A DNA stretch of 7,456 bases, taken from assembly GCA_002404395.1 (NCBI GenBank), contig DHJP01000021.1, forward strand, positions 6,143-13,598, given 5' to 3'. This DNA comes from Clostridiales bacterium UBA4717 (lineage in GTDB: Bacteria; Bacillota; Clostridia; Oscillospirales; CAG-272). Below the pieces are notes generated by a model. The model searched no databases. It was not told the DNA's origin and worked only from the letters and a program-made list of their open reading frames with translations. A program made the translations under genes and the position numbers. Of this stretch, positions 1 to 6,811 are shown piece after piece. Position 1 is the first letter of the stretch. Every line of letters starts with the position of its first letter.

Positions 1-316
1 AGCCGAAATAATCAAAAAGGATGCGTTGCTCTCGGAAACGCTTGAACTGTTCGGACGGCTCTGCAGGTCGGGCGGATATCCCGAACTTTACGAATCGCTC
101 ATGAATCACGGCGCCGACAGATATTATGTGATAAAGGACTTCCCGGAATACTATCAGACCAAAAAGGCAGCGCTTGCGGATTTTGCCGACCGCCGCAAAA
201 ACGCAGAAAAAGGGCTTGCGAATATCGCCGGTGCGGGAGTGTTTTCTTCCGATCGTGCCGTGCGCAAATATGCCGAAGCGGTGTGGAATATCGCTCCAAG
301 GATAAAAAAATCGTAA
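1..316 (+). CDS. glgP: Glycogen/starch phosphorylase, C-terminal end (partial, 5' end outside window)
   Basis: The reading frame is open from base 2 and gives the last 104 residues, ending at TAA 314-316. The family (GT35, PLP-dependent) releases glucose-1-phosphate from alpha-1,4-glucans in the cytoplasm. The call rests on the characteristic C-terminal pattern: a segment with YYVIKDFPEYYQ, corresponding to the 'D.Y...ADF..Y' block, then a 'W/K...L.NIA..G.FSSDR.V..YA..VW.I.P' block, seen here as LANIAGAGVFSSDRAVRKYA and AVWNIAP. The catalytic core and the PLP lysine lie upstream and cannot be checked. A TTG at 26 is not the start, because the frame stays open and homologous-looking before it. 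Composition is moderate in G+C, like the genes that follow. No clear rho-independent terminator follows the stop. It is probably a separate transcription unit from the rimP operon, which has its own promoter. Confidence 0.88.
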   Translation, partial: AEIIKKDALLSETLELFGRLCRSGGYPELYESLMNHGADRYYVIKDFPEYYQTKKAALADFADRRKNAEKGLANIAGAGVFSSDRAVRKYAEAVWNIAPRIKKS

Positions 317-340
317 AAAATGCAAAAAAATTCTAAAAAA
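304..340 (+). promoter_or_regulatory. Phased A-tracts upstream of the rimP promoter (probable curved DNA / UP-like element)
   Basis: Four A-runs lie at 304-310, 315-320, 324-330 and 335-340. Their centres are about 10.5, 9.5 and 10.5 bases apart, close to one helical turn. Such phasing is known to bend DNA, and A-rich DNA just upstream of -35 can bind the RNA polymerase alpha C-terminal domain. The last tract ends 3 bases before the -35 hexamer. The first tract overlaps the last codons of glgP. The role in promoter activity is inference. Confidence 0.5.
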
Positions 341-343
341 CTA

Positions 344-372
344 TTGCAATCGGGACAAAACGGTGGTATACT
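344..372 (+). promoter_or_regulatory. Sigma-A type promoter with extended -10 for the rimP-nusA-infB operon
   Basis: A -35 box TTGCAA (344-349) and a -10 box TATACT (367-372) are separated by exactly 17 bases. TG at 364-365, one base before the -10 box, makes an extended -10 (TGGTATACT). Transcription would start near 378-380, giving a leader of about 70 nt before the rimP start. It sits in the glgP-rimP spacer, in the correct orientation, directly upstream of a leader hairpin. This is the best promoter candidate in the window. Confidence 0.8.
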
Positions 373-396
373 GTTACAGTAAGATATTGAAAAAGG

Positions 397-426
397 AGAG
401 TGGTTGAAAGACCACTCTTACTTTTT
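397..426 (+). terminator. Terminator-like hairpin in the rimP leader (probable attenuator)
   Basis: AGAGTGGT (397-404) pairs perfectly with ACCACTCT (411-418) around the six-base loop TGAAAG. TA and then TTTTT (422-426) follow, as in an intrinsic terminator. It lies between the predicted transcription start (about 379) and the rimP ribosome binding site (435-442), so it would act as an attenuator rather than as an end of glgP. Leader terminators controlled by NusA are known in the E. coli nusA operon. That this hairpin serves the same purpose is inference. The short U-run suggests partial rather than full termination. Confidence 0.6.
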
Positions 427-448
427 GTCCGGATAAGGAAGGCTGTTA

Positions 449-934
449 ATGAAGAAAAACGATAGAAATATTGCTTCGACGGTTGCCGATATAGTCGGAC
501 CCGTGATCTCCGGGCTCGATTATGACCTTTGGGATGTTGAATATGTAAAGGAAGGCGCGGATTACTACCTGCGTATCACTATCGACCGCGAGGAGGGCAT
601 AACCATTGATGACTGCGAGACCGTTCACCGTGCGATCGACCCGCTCCTTGATGAGGCTGACCCGATAGAGGGAGCATACCACCTTGAAGTATCTTCGCCC
701 GGGATCGAGCGCGAGTTGAAATATGATTGGCATTACGAGCAGTTTATCGGCGCCACAGTCGAAGCAAAGCTGTTTGCCCCGCTCAACGGCAGAAAATCGG
801 TATGCGGAAGCCTTGTATCGCATACTCCCGATGAACTTGTGATACTTGAGGGCGATGCCGAGGTCAGACTTCCGTGCGACAAGGTCGCAAAAGTGAGGAC
901 CGTTTTCAATTTTGATGATGCGTATGATAATTGA
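449..934 (+). CDS. rimP: Ribosome maturation factor RimP
   Basis: The 161-residue protein has the usual length for RimP (YlxS/YhbC), a cytoplasmic factor that helps mature the 30S subunit. The N-terminal alpha/beta domain (about residues 8-92) contains WDVEYVKEG (28-36), the strand LRITIDREEG (41-50) and the family signature YHLEVSSPGIERELK (77-91). The C-terminal SH3-like domain covers about 96-152 and ends with VAKVRTVFNF. The ATG is set by a strong AAGGAAGG site (435-442) six bases upstream. It is the first gene after the promoter and leader hairpin. Its TGA stop (932-934) overlaps the ribosome binding site of nusA, so the two are probably translationally linked. All seven proline codons are CCG or CCC, matching nusA and infB. 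Confidence 0.96.
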   Translation: MKKNDRNIASTVADIVGPVISGLDYDLWDVEYVKEGADYYLRITIDREEGITIDDCETVHRAIDPLLDEADPIEGAYHLEVSSPGIERELKYDWHYEQFIGATVEAKLFAPLNGRKSVCGSLVSHTPDELVILEGDAEVRLPCDKVAKVRTVFNFDDAYDN

Positions 935-948
935 AAGGAACGAATAAA

Positions 949-2058
949 ATGAATAAGGATTTTTTTGCGGCGCTTGATGCCTTTGAAAAAGAAAAGGGAA
1001 TATCCAAGGAGTACCTTATCGAGAAGATACAGGTAGCGCTTGAAAAGGCATACGAGCATGAGATTGATTCGCAGGTGCAGATACGCGTTTCCATCGACCC
1101 GGTAAAGGAAGACATACGCGTATTTCAGACCCGTACCGTAGTCGAAGAAGTGAAAAACGACGTTACCGAGATCTCGCTTGACGAAGCGAAAAAGCTGAAT
1201 CGCAAATATACCGTAGGCTCGGTGGTTGAGACCGAGCTTAAGCCGAAAAACATGAGAAGACTTTCGGCAATGACTGCAAAGAATGTGCTTGTTCAGGCGA
1301 TTCGTGAAGCGGAGCGTTCAATGATGCTTCGCGAATATGAAGAAAAGAAAGAGGAGATCGTTACCGCGACCGTCGATAAGGTCGATCCGGTCACCGGAGA
1401 TCTTATCGTCGATACCGGCACAAGCCGCGTAACGCTTAAAAAGGAAGAACAGATCCCGGGCGAAGTCTACAATGTGAATGACAAGCTCAAGGTCTTCATT
1501 ATGGAAGTCAAGAAAGAGAACGCCGAAAGAGGACCGCTCGTGACTATCTCCAGAACTCATGCCGGACTCGTAAAGCGGCTGTTCGAACTTGAAGTTCCCG
1601 AAATACAGGACGGCACCGTGATCATAAAGGGCGTTTCGCGTGAAGCGGGCGTGCGCACCAAACTCGCTGTTATGTCGCGCGATGAAAACGTCGATCCGAT
1701 CGGCGCGTGCATAGGCAGCCGCCGAATGAGGATCAATAACATCACCGACGAGCTTCACGGCGAAAAGATCGATATCATCAAATACAGTGACGATCCGGCG
1801 GAATATATCGCAAAGGCGCTTGCACCGGCTACCGTTGACAAGGTAATAATTGAAGGCGAGCGTGCCTGCCGCGCGGTGGTTGCAGAGGATCAGCTTTCAC
1901 TTGCGATCGGTAAAGAGGGACTTAATGCAAGACTCGCAGCAAGACTTACCGGCTTCAAGATCGACATAAAGACTACCGCGGACGGCGCGGTGCCTTACGT
2001 TAAAGCCAAAGCGGGCGACGACAAGGAATCAAGCGAAGAAGTAAGCGAAGAAAAGTAA
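949..2058 (+). CDS. nusA: Transcription elongation/termination factor NusA
   Basis: The 369-residue protein binds RNA polymerase and nascent RNA and modulates pausing, termination and antitermination. The N-terminal polymerase-binding domain (about 1-130) is followed by an S1 domain (about 135-200), KH1 (about 205-285) and KH2 (about 290-345). A short acidic tail ends in SSEEVSEEK. The length matches Firmicutes NusA, which lacks the C-terminal repeats of E. coli. KH2 keeps a normal GxxG loop (AIGKEGLNARLAARLTG). In KH1 the loop reads GACIGSRRMR (252-261), so the second glycine of GxxG is Arg259 (CGA, 1723-1725), which is unusual. I chose ATG 949 because GAAAGGAA (933-940) lies 8 bases upstream. 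A TTG at 931 in the same frame has no such site. Leader attenuation by NusA itself is plausible. Confidence 0.97.
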   Translation: MNKDFFAALDAFEKEKGISKEYLIEKIQVALEKAYEHEIDSQVQIRVSIDPVKEDIRVFQTRTVVEEVKNDVTEISLDEAKKLNRKYTVGSVVETELKPKNMRRLSAMTAKNVLVQAIREAERSMMLREYEEKKEEIVTATVDKVDPVTGDLIVDTGTSRVTLKKEEQIPGEVYNVNDKLKVFIMEVKKENAERGPLVTISRTHAGLVKRLFELEVPEIQDGTVIIKGVSREAGVRTKLAVMSRDENVDPIGACIGSRRMRINNITDELHGEKIDIIKYSDDPAEYIAKALAPATVDKVIIEGERACRAVVAEDQLSLAIGKEGLNARLAARLTGFKIDIKTTADGAVPYVKAKAGDDKESSEEVSEEK

Positions 2059-2097
2059 GACCGAGTGCTTACCCGAACGATATTAAACAATAAAGAA

Positions 2098-2110
2098 CCG
2101 GCTTCGCCGG
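2098..2110 (+). other. Small GC-rich hairpin just before the ylxR ribosome binding site
   Basis: CCGGC (2098-2102) and GCCGG (2106-2110) pair around the triloop TTC in the 65-base nusA-ylxR gap. The stem ends directly at the AAAGG ribosome binding site of ylxR (2111-2115). No T-run follows, so it is not an intrinsic terminator. It could shape translation of ylxR or stabilise or process the mRNA. The function is unknown, and a stem this short may be chance. Confidence 0.35.
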
Positions 2111-2123
2111 AAAGGTAAATGTA

Positions 2124-2423
2124 TTGAACAGCTTGAATAATGCTCAGAACAAAAAGATTCCGGAGAGACGTTGCGTGGGCTGTAATCAGACAAAGCCCAA
2201 AAAGGAACTTGTACGTGTAGTGCGCGCACCCGACGGCAGCGTTTCGATAGATGCAAAGGGGAAGGCATCGGGCAGAGGCGTATACATATGCCCCGATCCT
2301 GCCTGCCTGAGGAAAGCGGTAAAAGCCGGGAGACTCAGTCGGAATCTGGGAGTTGAGATACCCGAGGAGATAATAAAATTGCTCTCGGAATCTATTGTCG
2401 GAGGTGACGGAAATGACCCGTGA
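2124..2423 (+). CDS. ylxR: YlxR family RNA-binding protein (RnpM)
   Basis: This is a small basic protein of 99 residues. It carries the family pattern: RRCVGC (15-20), KPKKELVRVVR (24-34), an acidic-then-glycine stretch, the GRGVY motif (50-54) and CPDPACLRKAVK (56-67), ending with LSRNL. Two pairs of cysteines are present (17/20 and 56/61). In B. subtilis the homologue (RnpM) was reported to bind RNase P RNA and modulate RNase P. I chose TTG 2124: AAAGG (2111-2115) lies 8 bases upstream, and the nearby ATG at 2119 runs into TGA after two codons. The last 11 bases overlap ylxQ, so the two are likely translationally coupled. The position between nusA and infB is typical for Firmicutes. Confidence 0.93.
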   Translation: MNSLNNAQNKKIPERRCVGCNQTKPKKELVRVVRAPDGSVSIDAKGKASGRGVYICPDPACLRKAVKAGRLSRNLGVEIPEEIIKLLSESIVGGDGNDP

Positions 2424-2787
2424 TACCTTTGACGCTGCGCAGAAGAAGATGCTCGGAATGTTAGGGCTTGCCGCCAAAGCAGGGAAGCTTACCTACGGAA
2501 GTGAACTTACGCTTGATGGCGTGCTCAAATGCCGCGTATGTCTGGTCTTGCTTTCGGACTCTGCCTCCGAACGCACTAAGAGAAAGCTTGATGAGCGTTG
2601 CGCGGAGCTTGAAGTCGAAATTATCCGCACGGATATCGATCCGACGGATATATGCCGTGCCGTCGGTCGCAAACGACCGATCGTGTCGCTCGGTATTACC
2701 GACAAAAACCTTGCCGCAGCTGTAAAAAACATTTACGAAACGACGGCGCAACAAACGCCTCGGACGGTCACCGAAAGTGAGGGTTAA
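2413..2787 (+). CDS. ylxQ: YlxQ, L7Ae/L30e-family RNA-binding protein
   Basis: The 124-residue protein has the L7Ae fold signature: [15 protein letters not shown] (17-31), the strand and loop [16 protein letters not shown] (44-59), and [17 protein letters not shown] (85-101). Family members bind kink-turn-like RNA, and bacterial YlxQ is an L7Ae-type protein of incompletely known role. The C-terminal 15 residues are polar and look unstructured. I chose ATG 2413 because GGAGGTG (2400-2406) is six bases upstream. A TTG at 2395 in the same frame lies before that site and is rejected. It starts inside the end of ylxR (11-base overlap). It stops 5 bases before infB, whose likely ribosome binding site GAGGG (2779-2783) is inside the ylxQ coding region, so coupling probably continues. 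Confidence 0.92.
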   Translation: MTRDTFDAAQKKMLGMLGLAAKAGKLTYGSELTLDGVLKCRVCLVLLSDSASERTKRKLDERCAELEVEIIRTDIDPTDICRAVGRKRPIVSLGITDKNLAAAVKNIYETTAQQTPRTVTESEG

Positions 2788-2792
2788 TTTGT

Positions 2793-5423
2793 ATGCCAAA
2801 TAATGATATTAAATATAAGATAAGCACTCTTTCAAAGGAACTTGAACTTAAAAGCAAGGATATGCTTGACTTGATCTCCAAGGCGGGCGTTACCGGCAAA
2901 ACTCAGTCCGGCAGTCTGAACGCCGATGAGTTTAACATTGTGATGGAGTTTATCACAAGCACTAAGCAGATCGAAAATATCGACAGCTATATTGACGGCA
3001 GTTTCACGATCGCAAAGCCGAAACCCGCCGTTTCCGCCAAAACCGCCGAAGCCCCGAAATCGGAAGTGAAATCGGAAGTGAAGGCTGAGGTAAGGCAAGA
3101 GAACGCGGACGAGATCAAAGCCGCACCCGCAAACGACGCGGATAAGACAAAAGCGGAGGCTCCGAAAACTGACGACACGTCAAAGCCTGCCGAAAAAGCG
3201 CAAAGCGATACTGCCAGCAAGGCGGCCGAGCACAAAAAAGACGCGCCTATGTCAAAGCTTGAGAAGTTTGAAAAATTCAGACAGGGCGCTCAGAATTTTA
3301 ATTCTCAGAACAAAAACGAAAAAAAGAACGACCGTCGTGACAGCAATAAAACCGCCGATGATAATCGTCGTCAGAATAATACTCTGCGCCGTCAGCCCAA
3401 TCCTGCGCAGGGCGACGTGAAGATCACCGATGAATCGTCAATCAAGCGTGAAGGTCAGCGCATCGTGGATACGCGCGGCTCATCGACCGCAGTTGACCTT
3501 TCAAAATATGACGAGCGTCTTGAAAACTTTGTCAGCGATAAAAAGGATTTCAACCCCGAAAAGCAGAAGATCAAGAACAAGGGAAAAGACAGCTTCGCAC
3601 GTGAAAAGGAAAAAGAAAAAGAGCGTCTCGCTATGGAGAAGCTCAAGAAGCAGAACTTTGAAAAGGCTAAAAAACAACAGCTTACGGTTCTGATCCCCGA
3701 TGAGATCTCGGTTACCGAACTTGCTTCAAGACTTAAAGTGACCGCCGCCGAGGTAGTTAAGCGCCTCATGCTGCTCGGTGTCATGGCAAACGTAAATATG
3801 ACGCTTGATTATGATACCGCGTACCTTGTTGCCGATGAGCTCGGCGCAAAGGTAGAAAAGGAAGTCGTGGTCACGATCGAAGAAAAACTCTTCGACGAGA
3901 AAGAGGATAACGCCGAGGATCTTGTGACCCGCAGTCCCGTCGTTGTTGTAATGGGCCACGTTGACCACGGTAAGACTTCTATACTTGACGCTATCAGACA
4001 TACGCACGTTACAACGGGCGAAGCCGGAGGTATTACACAGCATATCGGTGCATATCGTGTGAATATCGACGGAAAATATATAACTTTCCTTGATACTCCC
4101 GGTCATGCTGCATTTACCGCAATGCGTGCGCGCGGAGCCATGGCTACGGATATCGCGATCCTCGTTGTAGCCGCGGATGACGGCATTATGCCGCAGACGG
4201 TTGAGGCAATAAACCATGCAAAGGCGGCGGGTATTGAGATCATCGTAGCGATCAACAAAATGGATAAACACACCGCAAACCCCGACAATATCAAGCAGGA
4301 GCTTACCAAGTACGATCTTGTGCCCGAAGAATGGGGCGGCGACGTGATCTGCGTTCCGGTTTCGGCGCTTACCAAGGCAGGTATCGACGATCTGCTTGAA
4401 AATATACTCCTTGTTGCCGAAATGAAAGATCTTAAAGCAAATCCGAACCGCCGCGCCAAAGGTGTGGTTATTGAGTCCAAGCTTGATAAGGGCCGCGGAC
4501 CGGTTGCCACCGTGCTGGTGCAGAACGGTACGCTCAATAGCGGCGATATCGTCATTGCCGGAACTTCGGTCGGACGCGTGCGTGCAATGACCGATGAAAA
4601 CGGCAGAAAGCTTGCAAAAGCCGGTCCCTCTGTGCCGGTCGAAATTATCGGACTTTCCGAAGTTCCCGAAGCCGGAGACGAGTTTGCGGCAGTTGAGGAC
4701 GAGAGAATGGCCAGAGAGCTTGCCGAGCAGAGAAGAAACAAGATCAAGGAAGAATCCTTTAAGGCAAACAGCAAGGCAAACCTTGACGATCTCTTCGCTC
4801 AGATCGCCGACGGCGTTAAGGAGCTTAATATCATTATCAAAGCCGATGTCGGAGGCTCTGCCGAAGCGGTAAAATCTTCGCTTGTTAAGCTTTCAAACGA
4901 CGAAGTCAAGGTAAAAGTGATCCACAGCGCGGTCGGAGGTATTACCGAGAGCGACGTTATGCTTGCCGATGCTTCCAATGCGATCATCATAGGCTTCAAC
5001 GTCCGTCCCGACAAGTCGGCTATTGATTCGGCGGCTGAGAAAGGCGTTGACATTCGTACCTATCGTATCATTTATGAATGCATCGAAGAAATTGAAGCTG
5101 CAATGAAAGGTATGCTTGCACCGAAATTCCGCGAATCTATTCTCGGTCATGCGGAAGTGCGGCAGACCATTCATGTACCAAACGTCGGAACGATTGCCGG
5201 TTCTTATGTGCAGGACGGCAAAATTACCCGAAACGCACAGATCCGCGTCTTGCGTGACAGCGTTGTCATTTTTGAAGACAAAATTTCGTCTTTGCGTCGT
5301 TTCAAAGATGATGTAAAAGAAGTTGCAAAAGGATATGAATGCGGTATGCAAATTGAAAATTACAATGACTTAAAAGAGGGAGATATTATAGAAGTATACG
5401 TTATGGAAGAAGTTAAAAGATAA
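2793..5423 (+). CDS. infB: Translation initiation factor IF-2
   Basis: The 876-residue GTPase brings fMet-tRNA to the 30S subunit and promotes subunit joining. An N-terminal small domain (about 8-55) is followed by a long charged Ala/Lys/Glu linker (about 65-295). A second IF2-N domain begins at [20 protein letters not shown] (297-316). The GTPase domain shows G1 GHVDHGKT (388-395), G2 GIT (413-415), G3 DTPGH (434-438), G4 NKMD (488-491) and G5 SAL (524-526). Domains II, III and C-terminal domain IV follow, and the last part contains the conserved KGYECG block and [17 protein letters not shown]. All expected motifs are intact. The oddity is composition: codon use changes near the 3' end, the first CCA proline after Pro2 being Pro796 (5178-5180). 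The final 25 or so codons are AT-rich like rbfA, although the protein reads through normally. Confidence 0.98.
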   Translation: MPNNDIKYKISTLSKELELKSKDMLDLISKAGVTGKTQSGSLNADEFNIVMEFITSTKQIENIDSYIDGSFTIAKPKPAVSAKTAEAPKSEVKSEVKAEVRQENADEIKAAPANDADKTKAEAPKTDDTSKPAEKAQSDTASKAAEHKKDAPMSKLEKFEKFRQGAQNFNSQNKNEKKNDRRDSNKTADDNRRQNNTLRRQPNPAQGDVKITDESSIKREGQRIVDTRGSSTAVDLSKYDERLENFVSDKKDFNPEKQKIKNKGKDSFAREKEKEKERLAMEKLKKQNFEKAKKQQLTVLIPDEISVTELASRLKVTAAEVVKRLMLLGVMANVNMTLDYDTAYLVADELGAKVEKEVVVTIEEKLFDEKEDNAEDLVTRSPVVVVMGHVDHGKTSILDAIRHTHVTTGEAGGITQHIGAYRVNIDGKYITFLDTPGHAAFTAMRARGAMATDIAILVVAADDGIMPQTVEAINHAKAAGIEIIVAINKMDKHTANPDNIKQELTKYDLVPEEWGGDVICVPVSALTKAGIDDLLENILLVAEMKDLKANPNRRAKGVVIESKLDKGRGPVATVLVQNGTLNSGDIVIAGTSVGRVRAMTDENGRKLAKAGPSVPVEIIGLSEVPEAGDEFAAVEDERMARELAEQRRNKIKEESFKANSKANLDDLFAQIADGVKELNIIIKADVGGSAEAVKSSLVKLSNDEVKVKVIHSAVGGITESDVMLADASNAIIIGFNVRPDKSAIDSAAEKGVDIRTYRIIYECIEEIEAAMKGMLAPKFRESILGHAEVRQTIHVPNVGTIAGSYVQDGKITRNAQIRVLRDSVVIFEDKISSLRRFKDDVKEVAKGYECGMQIENYNDLKEGDIIEVYVMEEVKR
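3060..3083 (+). repeat. 12-bp tandem repeat in the IF-2 linker
   Basis: TCGGAAGTGAAA (3060-3071) is followed directly by TCGGAAGTGAAG (3072-3083), encoding SEVK twice, with a degenerate third unit (AEVR) after it. It lies in the low-complexity linker of IF-2, where length variation between strains is expected. It is in frame and probably neutral. Confidence 0.7.
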
Positions 5424-5434
5424 AGGAGGGCATT

Positions 5435-5782
5435 ATGCCAAAAAATGAAAATAGATTAAATCGTATTGACGAAGAATTAAAAAAAGAACTTAGTCAAATT
5501 ATTTCATATGAATTAAAAAATCCTGAAGCAACAGGAATGATTAGTGTAACAAAGGTAAAAATAACTCCAGATTTAAAATATGCAAAAGTATATGTAAGTA
5601 TTTTAAATTCTAAAAGTGATGAAAAAACAATGGAAGCACTAAAAAAATCTGCAGGATTTATAAGAAGCCAAATTGCTAAAAGAGTTAATCTAAGAATTAC
5701 ACCAGAATTAGTATTTGAAAAAGATGACTCTATGGAATATGGAATGAAAATAGACTCTATTCTAAAAGATTTAAACAAATAG
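5435..5782 (+). CDS. rbfA: Ribosome-binding factor A
   Basis: The 115-residue protein matches the usual RbfA length. This single KH-like domain protein binds the 30S subunit and helps 16S rRNA 5' end maturation and cold adaptation. Visible signatures are the N-terminal RLNRIDEELKKELSQII (7-23), VTKVKITPDLKYAKVYVS (38-55), the helix SAGFIRSQIAKRV (72-84) with the Ala-Gly kink, and LRITPEL (86-92) followed by DDSMEYGMKID. The start is firmly set by AAAGGAGGG (5422-5430), which overlaps the infB stop codon. Codon use is very AT-rich (AGA, TTA, ATA, CCA). Three 60-base lines inside it count 45 G+C of 180, unlike the genes from rimP through most of infB. No ylxP-like gene lies between infB and rbfA. 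Confidence 0.95.
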   Translation: MPKNENRLNRIDEELKKELSQIISYELKNPEATGMISVTKVKITPDLKYAKVYVSILNSKSDEKTMEALKKSAGFIRSQIAKRVNLRITPELVFEKDDSMEYGMKIDSILKDLNK

Positions 5783-5784
5783 TG

Positions 5785-5842
5785 TCAAAAGGGACGCTCT
5801 TCATTGCCACAAAAATTGTTAAAAAAGAAGCGTTCCTTTTGA
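5785..5842 (+). repeat. Long imperfect palindrome in the rbfA-nrnA spacer
   Basis: TCAAAAGGGACGCT (5785-5798) pairs with AGCGTTCCTTTTGA (5829-5842) over 14 consecutive positions, one of them a G-U wobble (5793/5834). The 30-base inner part is A/T-rich and holds a short ACAA-AAA-TTGT hairpin (5810-5820). It fills most of the 78-base gap and ends just before the nrnA ribosome binding site. No T-run follows, so it does not look like an intrinsic terminator. It resembles a REP-like intergenic palindrome or an RNA processing/stability hairpin. Confidence 0.7.
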
Positions 5843-5860
5843 GCAAAAAGGAGAGATAAA

Positions 5861-6811
5861 ATGACATTAGAAAGTATATTAGAAGAAATAAAAAAAGCAG
5901 AAGAAATTGTAATATTAACTCATGAAAATCCAGATGGAGATGCTGTTGGTAGTAGTTTAGCAATGTATATTGCATTAAAAGAAATGGGAAAAAATCCAGA
6001 TATTATAATTCCAGAACTTCCAAGGGTATTTAACTTTTTACCAGAGACAGAAAATATAAAAAAAGAAGGATCAAAAGAACCATATGATTTAGCAATTGCA
6101 TTAGATTGCGCAACATTGAAAATGCTTAATGGTTGGTCAAAATATTTTGAAGATGCAAAAGTAAAAGTTACAATAGATCATCATGGAACAAATACAATGT
6201 ATGGAGATTATAACTATATGAACCCAGATGCACCAGCATGTGCACAAACTTTAATAAGTATAATTCAATATTTTGGAGTAGAAATTGATAAGAAAATAGG
6301 AACATGTCTTTTAACTGGAATTATTACAGATACAGGTGGATTCCAATATCAAAGTACAACACCAGAAACATTTGAATTTGCAGCAGAACTATTACAAACA
6401 GGAGTTAATGTTTCAGATATTTATAAAAGAGTAATGAATACAAAAACAAAGGCTAACTTTGAATTAAGAAAAAGAGCAATAGAAAGAATGGAATTTTTTG
6501 CAGATGGAAAAATAGCTTTTACATATATTACAAAACAAGATGAAGAAGAAGTAGGAGCAGAGTCAGGAGACTACGAAGGAATAGTAGAAGAAGGTAGAGC
6601 AATAGAAGGAGTGGAAGTTTCTATATTTTTAAGGGAAACTGCAAAAGGTTTTAAAGCATCACTTCGTTCAAATGAGTATGTAAATGTATCAGATGTGTGC
6701 TTATTATTTGGTGGTGGTGGCCATATACACGCAGCTGGTTGCACAATAGCACAAAGCCTAGAACAGGCAAAAGAGAAAATAGTAAATGAAGTAAAAGCAC
6801 ATATAAAATAA
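5861..6811 (+). CDS. nrnA: DHH/DHHA1 phosphoesterase, NrnA-like nanoRNase / pAp phosphatase
   Basis: The 316-residue protein has the complete two-domain architecture of NrnA-type enzymes, which hydrolyse oligoribonucleotides of a few bases and often 3'-phosphoadenosine 5'-phosphate. Motif I is THENPDGDAVGSS (20-32) with metal ligands His21, Asp25 and Asp27. Motif II includes Asp82 (ALDCA). Motif III is DHHGTN (106-111), and motif IV carries Asp157 (LTGIITDTGG). The DHHA1 substrate-binding domain ends with FGGGGHIHAAG (283-293). All expected metal-binding residues are present, so it should be active with Mn2+. The ATG follows AAGGAG (5848-5853) by 7 bases. Its place between rbfA and truB is a common clostridial arrangement. 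All nine proline codons are CCA, showing the AT-rich codon use of this segment. The exact substrate range among NrnA-like enzymes cannot be read from sequence. Confidence 0.93.
   Translation: MTLESILEEIKKAEEIVILTHENPDGDAVGSSLAMYIALKEMGKNPDIIIPELPRVFNFLPETENIKKEGSKEPYDLAIALDCATLKMLNGWSKYFEDAKVKVTIDHHGTNTMYGDYNYMNPDAPACAQTLISIIQYFGVEIDKKIGTCLLTGIITDTGGFQYQSTTPETFEFAAELLQTGVNVSDIYKRVMNTKTKANFELRKRAIERMEFFADGKIAFTYITKQDEEEVGAESGDYEGIVEEGRAIEGVEVSIFLRETAKGFKASLRSNEYVNVSDVCLLFGGGGHIHAAGCTIAQSLEQAKEKIVNEVKAHIK

Noticed and set aside
26..316. A 96-codon gene starting at TTG 26
   Set aside because: The frame is open to the window edge and the protein matches the C-terminal end of glycogen phosphorylase, so this is a truncated gene and not a small complete one.
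931..948. Upstream TTG start for nusA overlapping the rimP stop
   Set aside because: It lacks a ribosome binding site, while ATG 949 has GAAAGGAA at good spacing and gives the usual NusA N-terminus.
2395..2412. Upstream TTG start for ylxQ
   Set aside because: It precedes the strong GGAGGTG site that serves ATG 2413, and it adds residues not expected in the family.
4103..4774. Long open frame on the minus strand opposite infB (223 codons)
   Set aside because: It is a Ser/Ala/Thr-rich shadow of the infB coding sequence with no ribosome binding site or recognisable domain. The same holds for the other antisense frames in nusA and infB.
5280..5423. Frameshift or gene fusion at the composition break
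   Set aside because: The IF-2 C-terminus reads through normally ([16 protein letters not shown]) to a natural stop that overlaps the rbfA ribosome binding site; only the codon use changes.
5783..5860. Intrinsic terminator after rbfA
   Set aside because: A long stem is present but no T-run follows it on either strand, and the next gene starts directly after with its own ribosome binding site.
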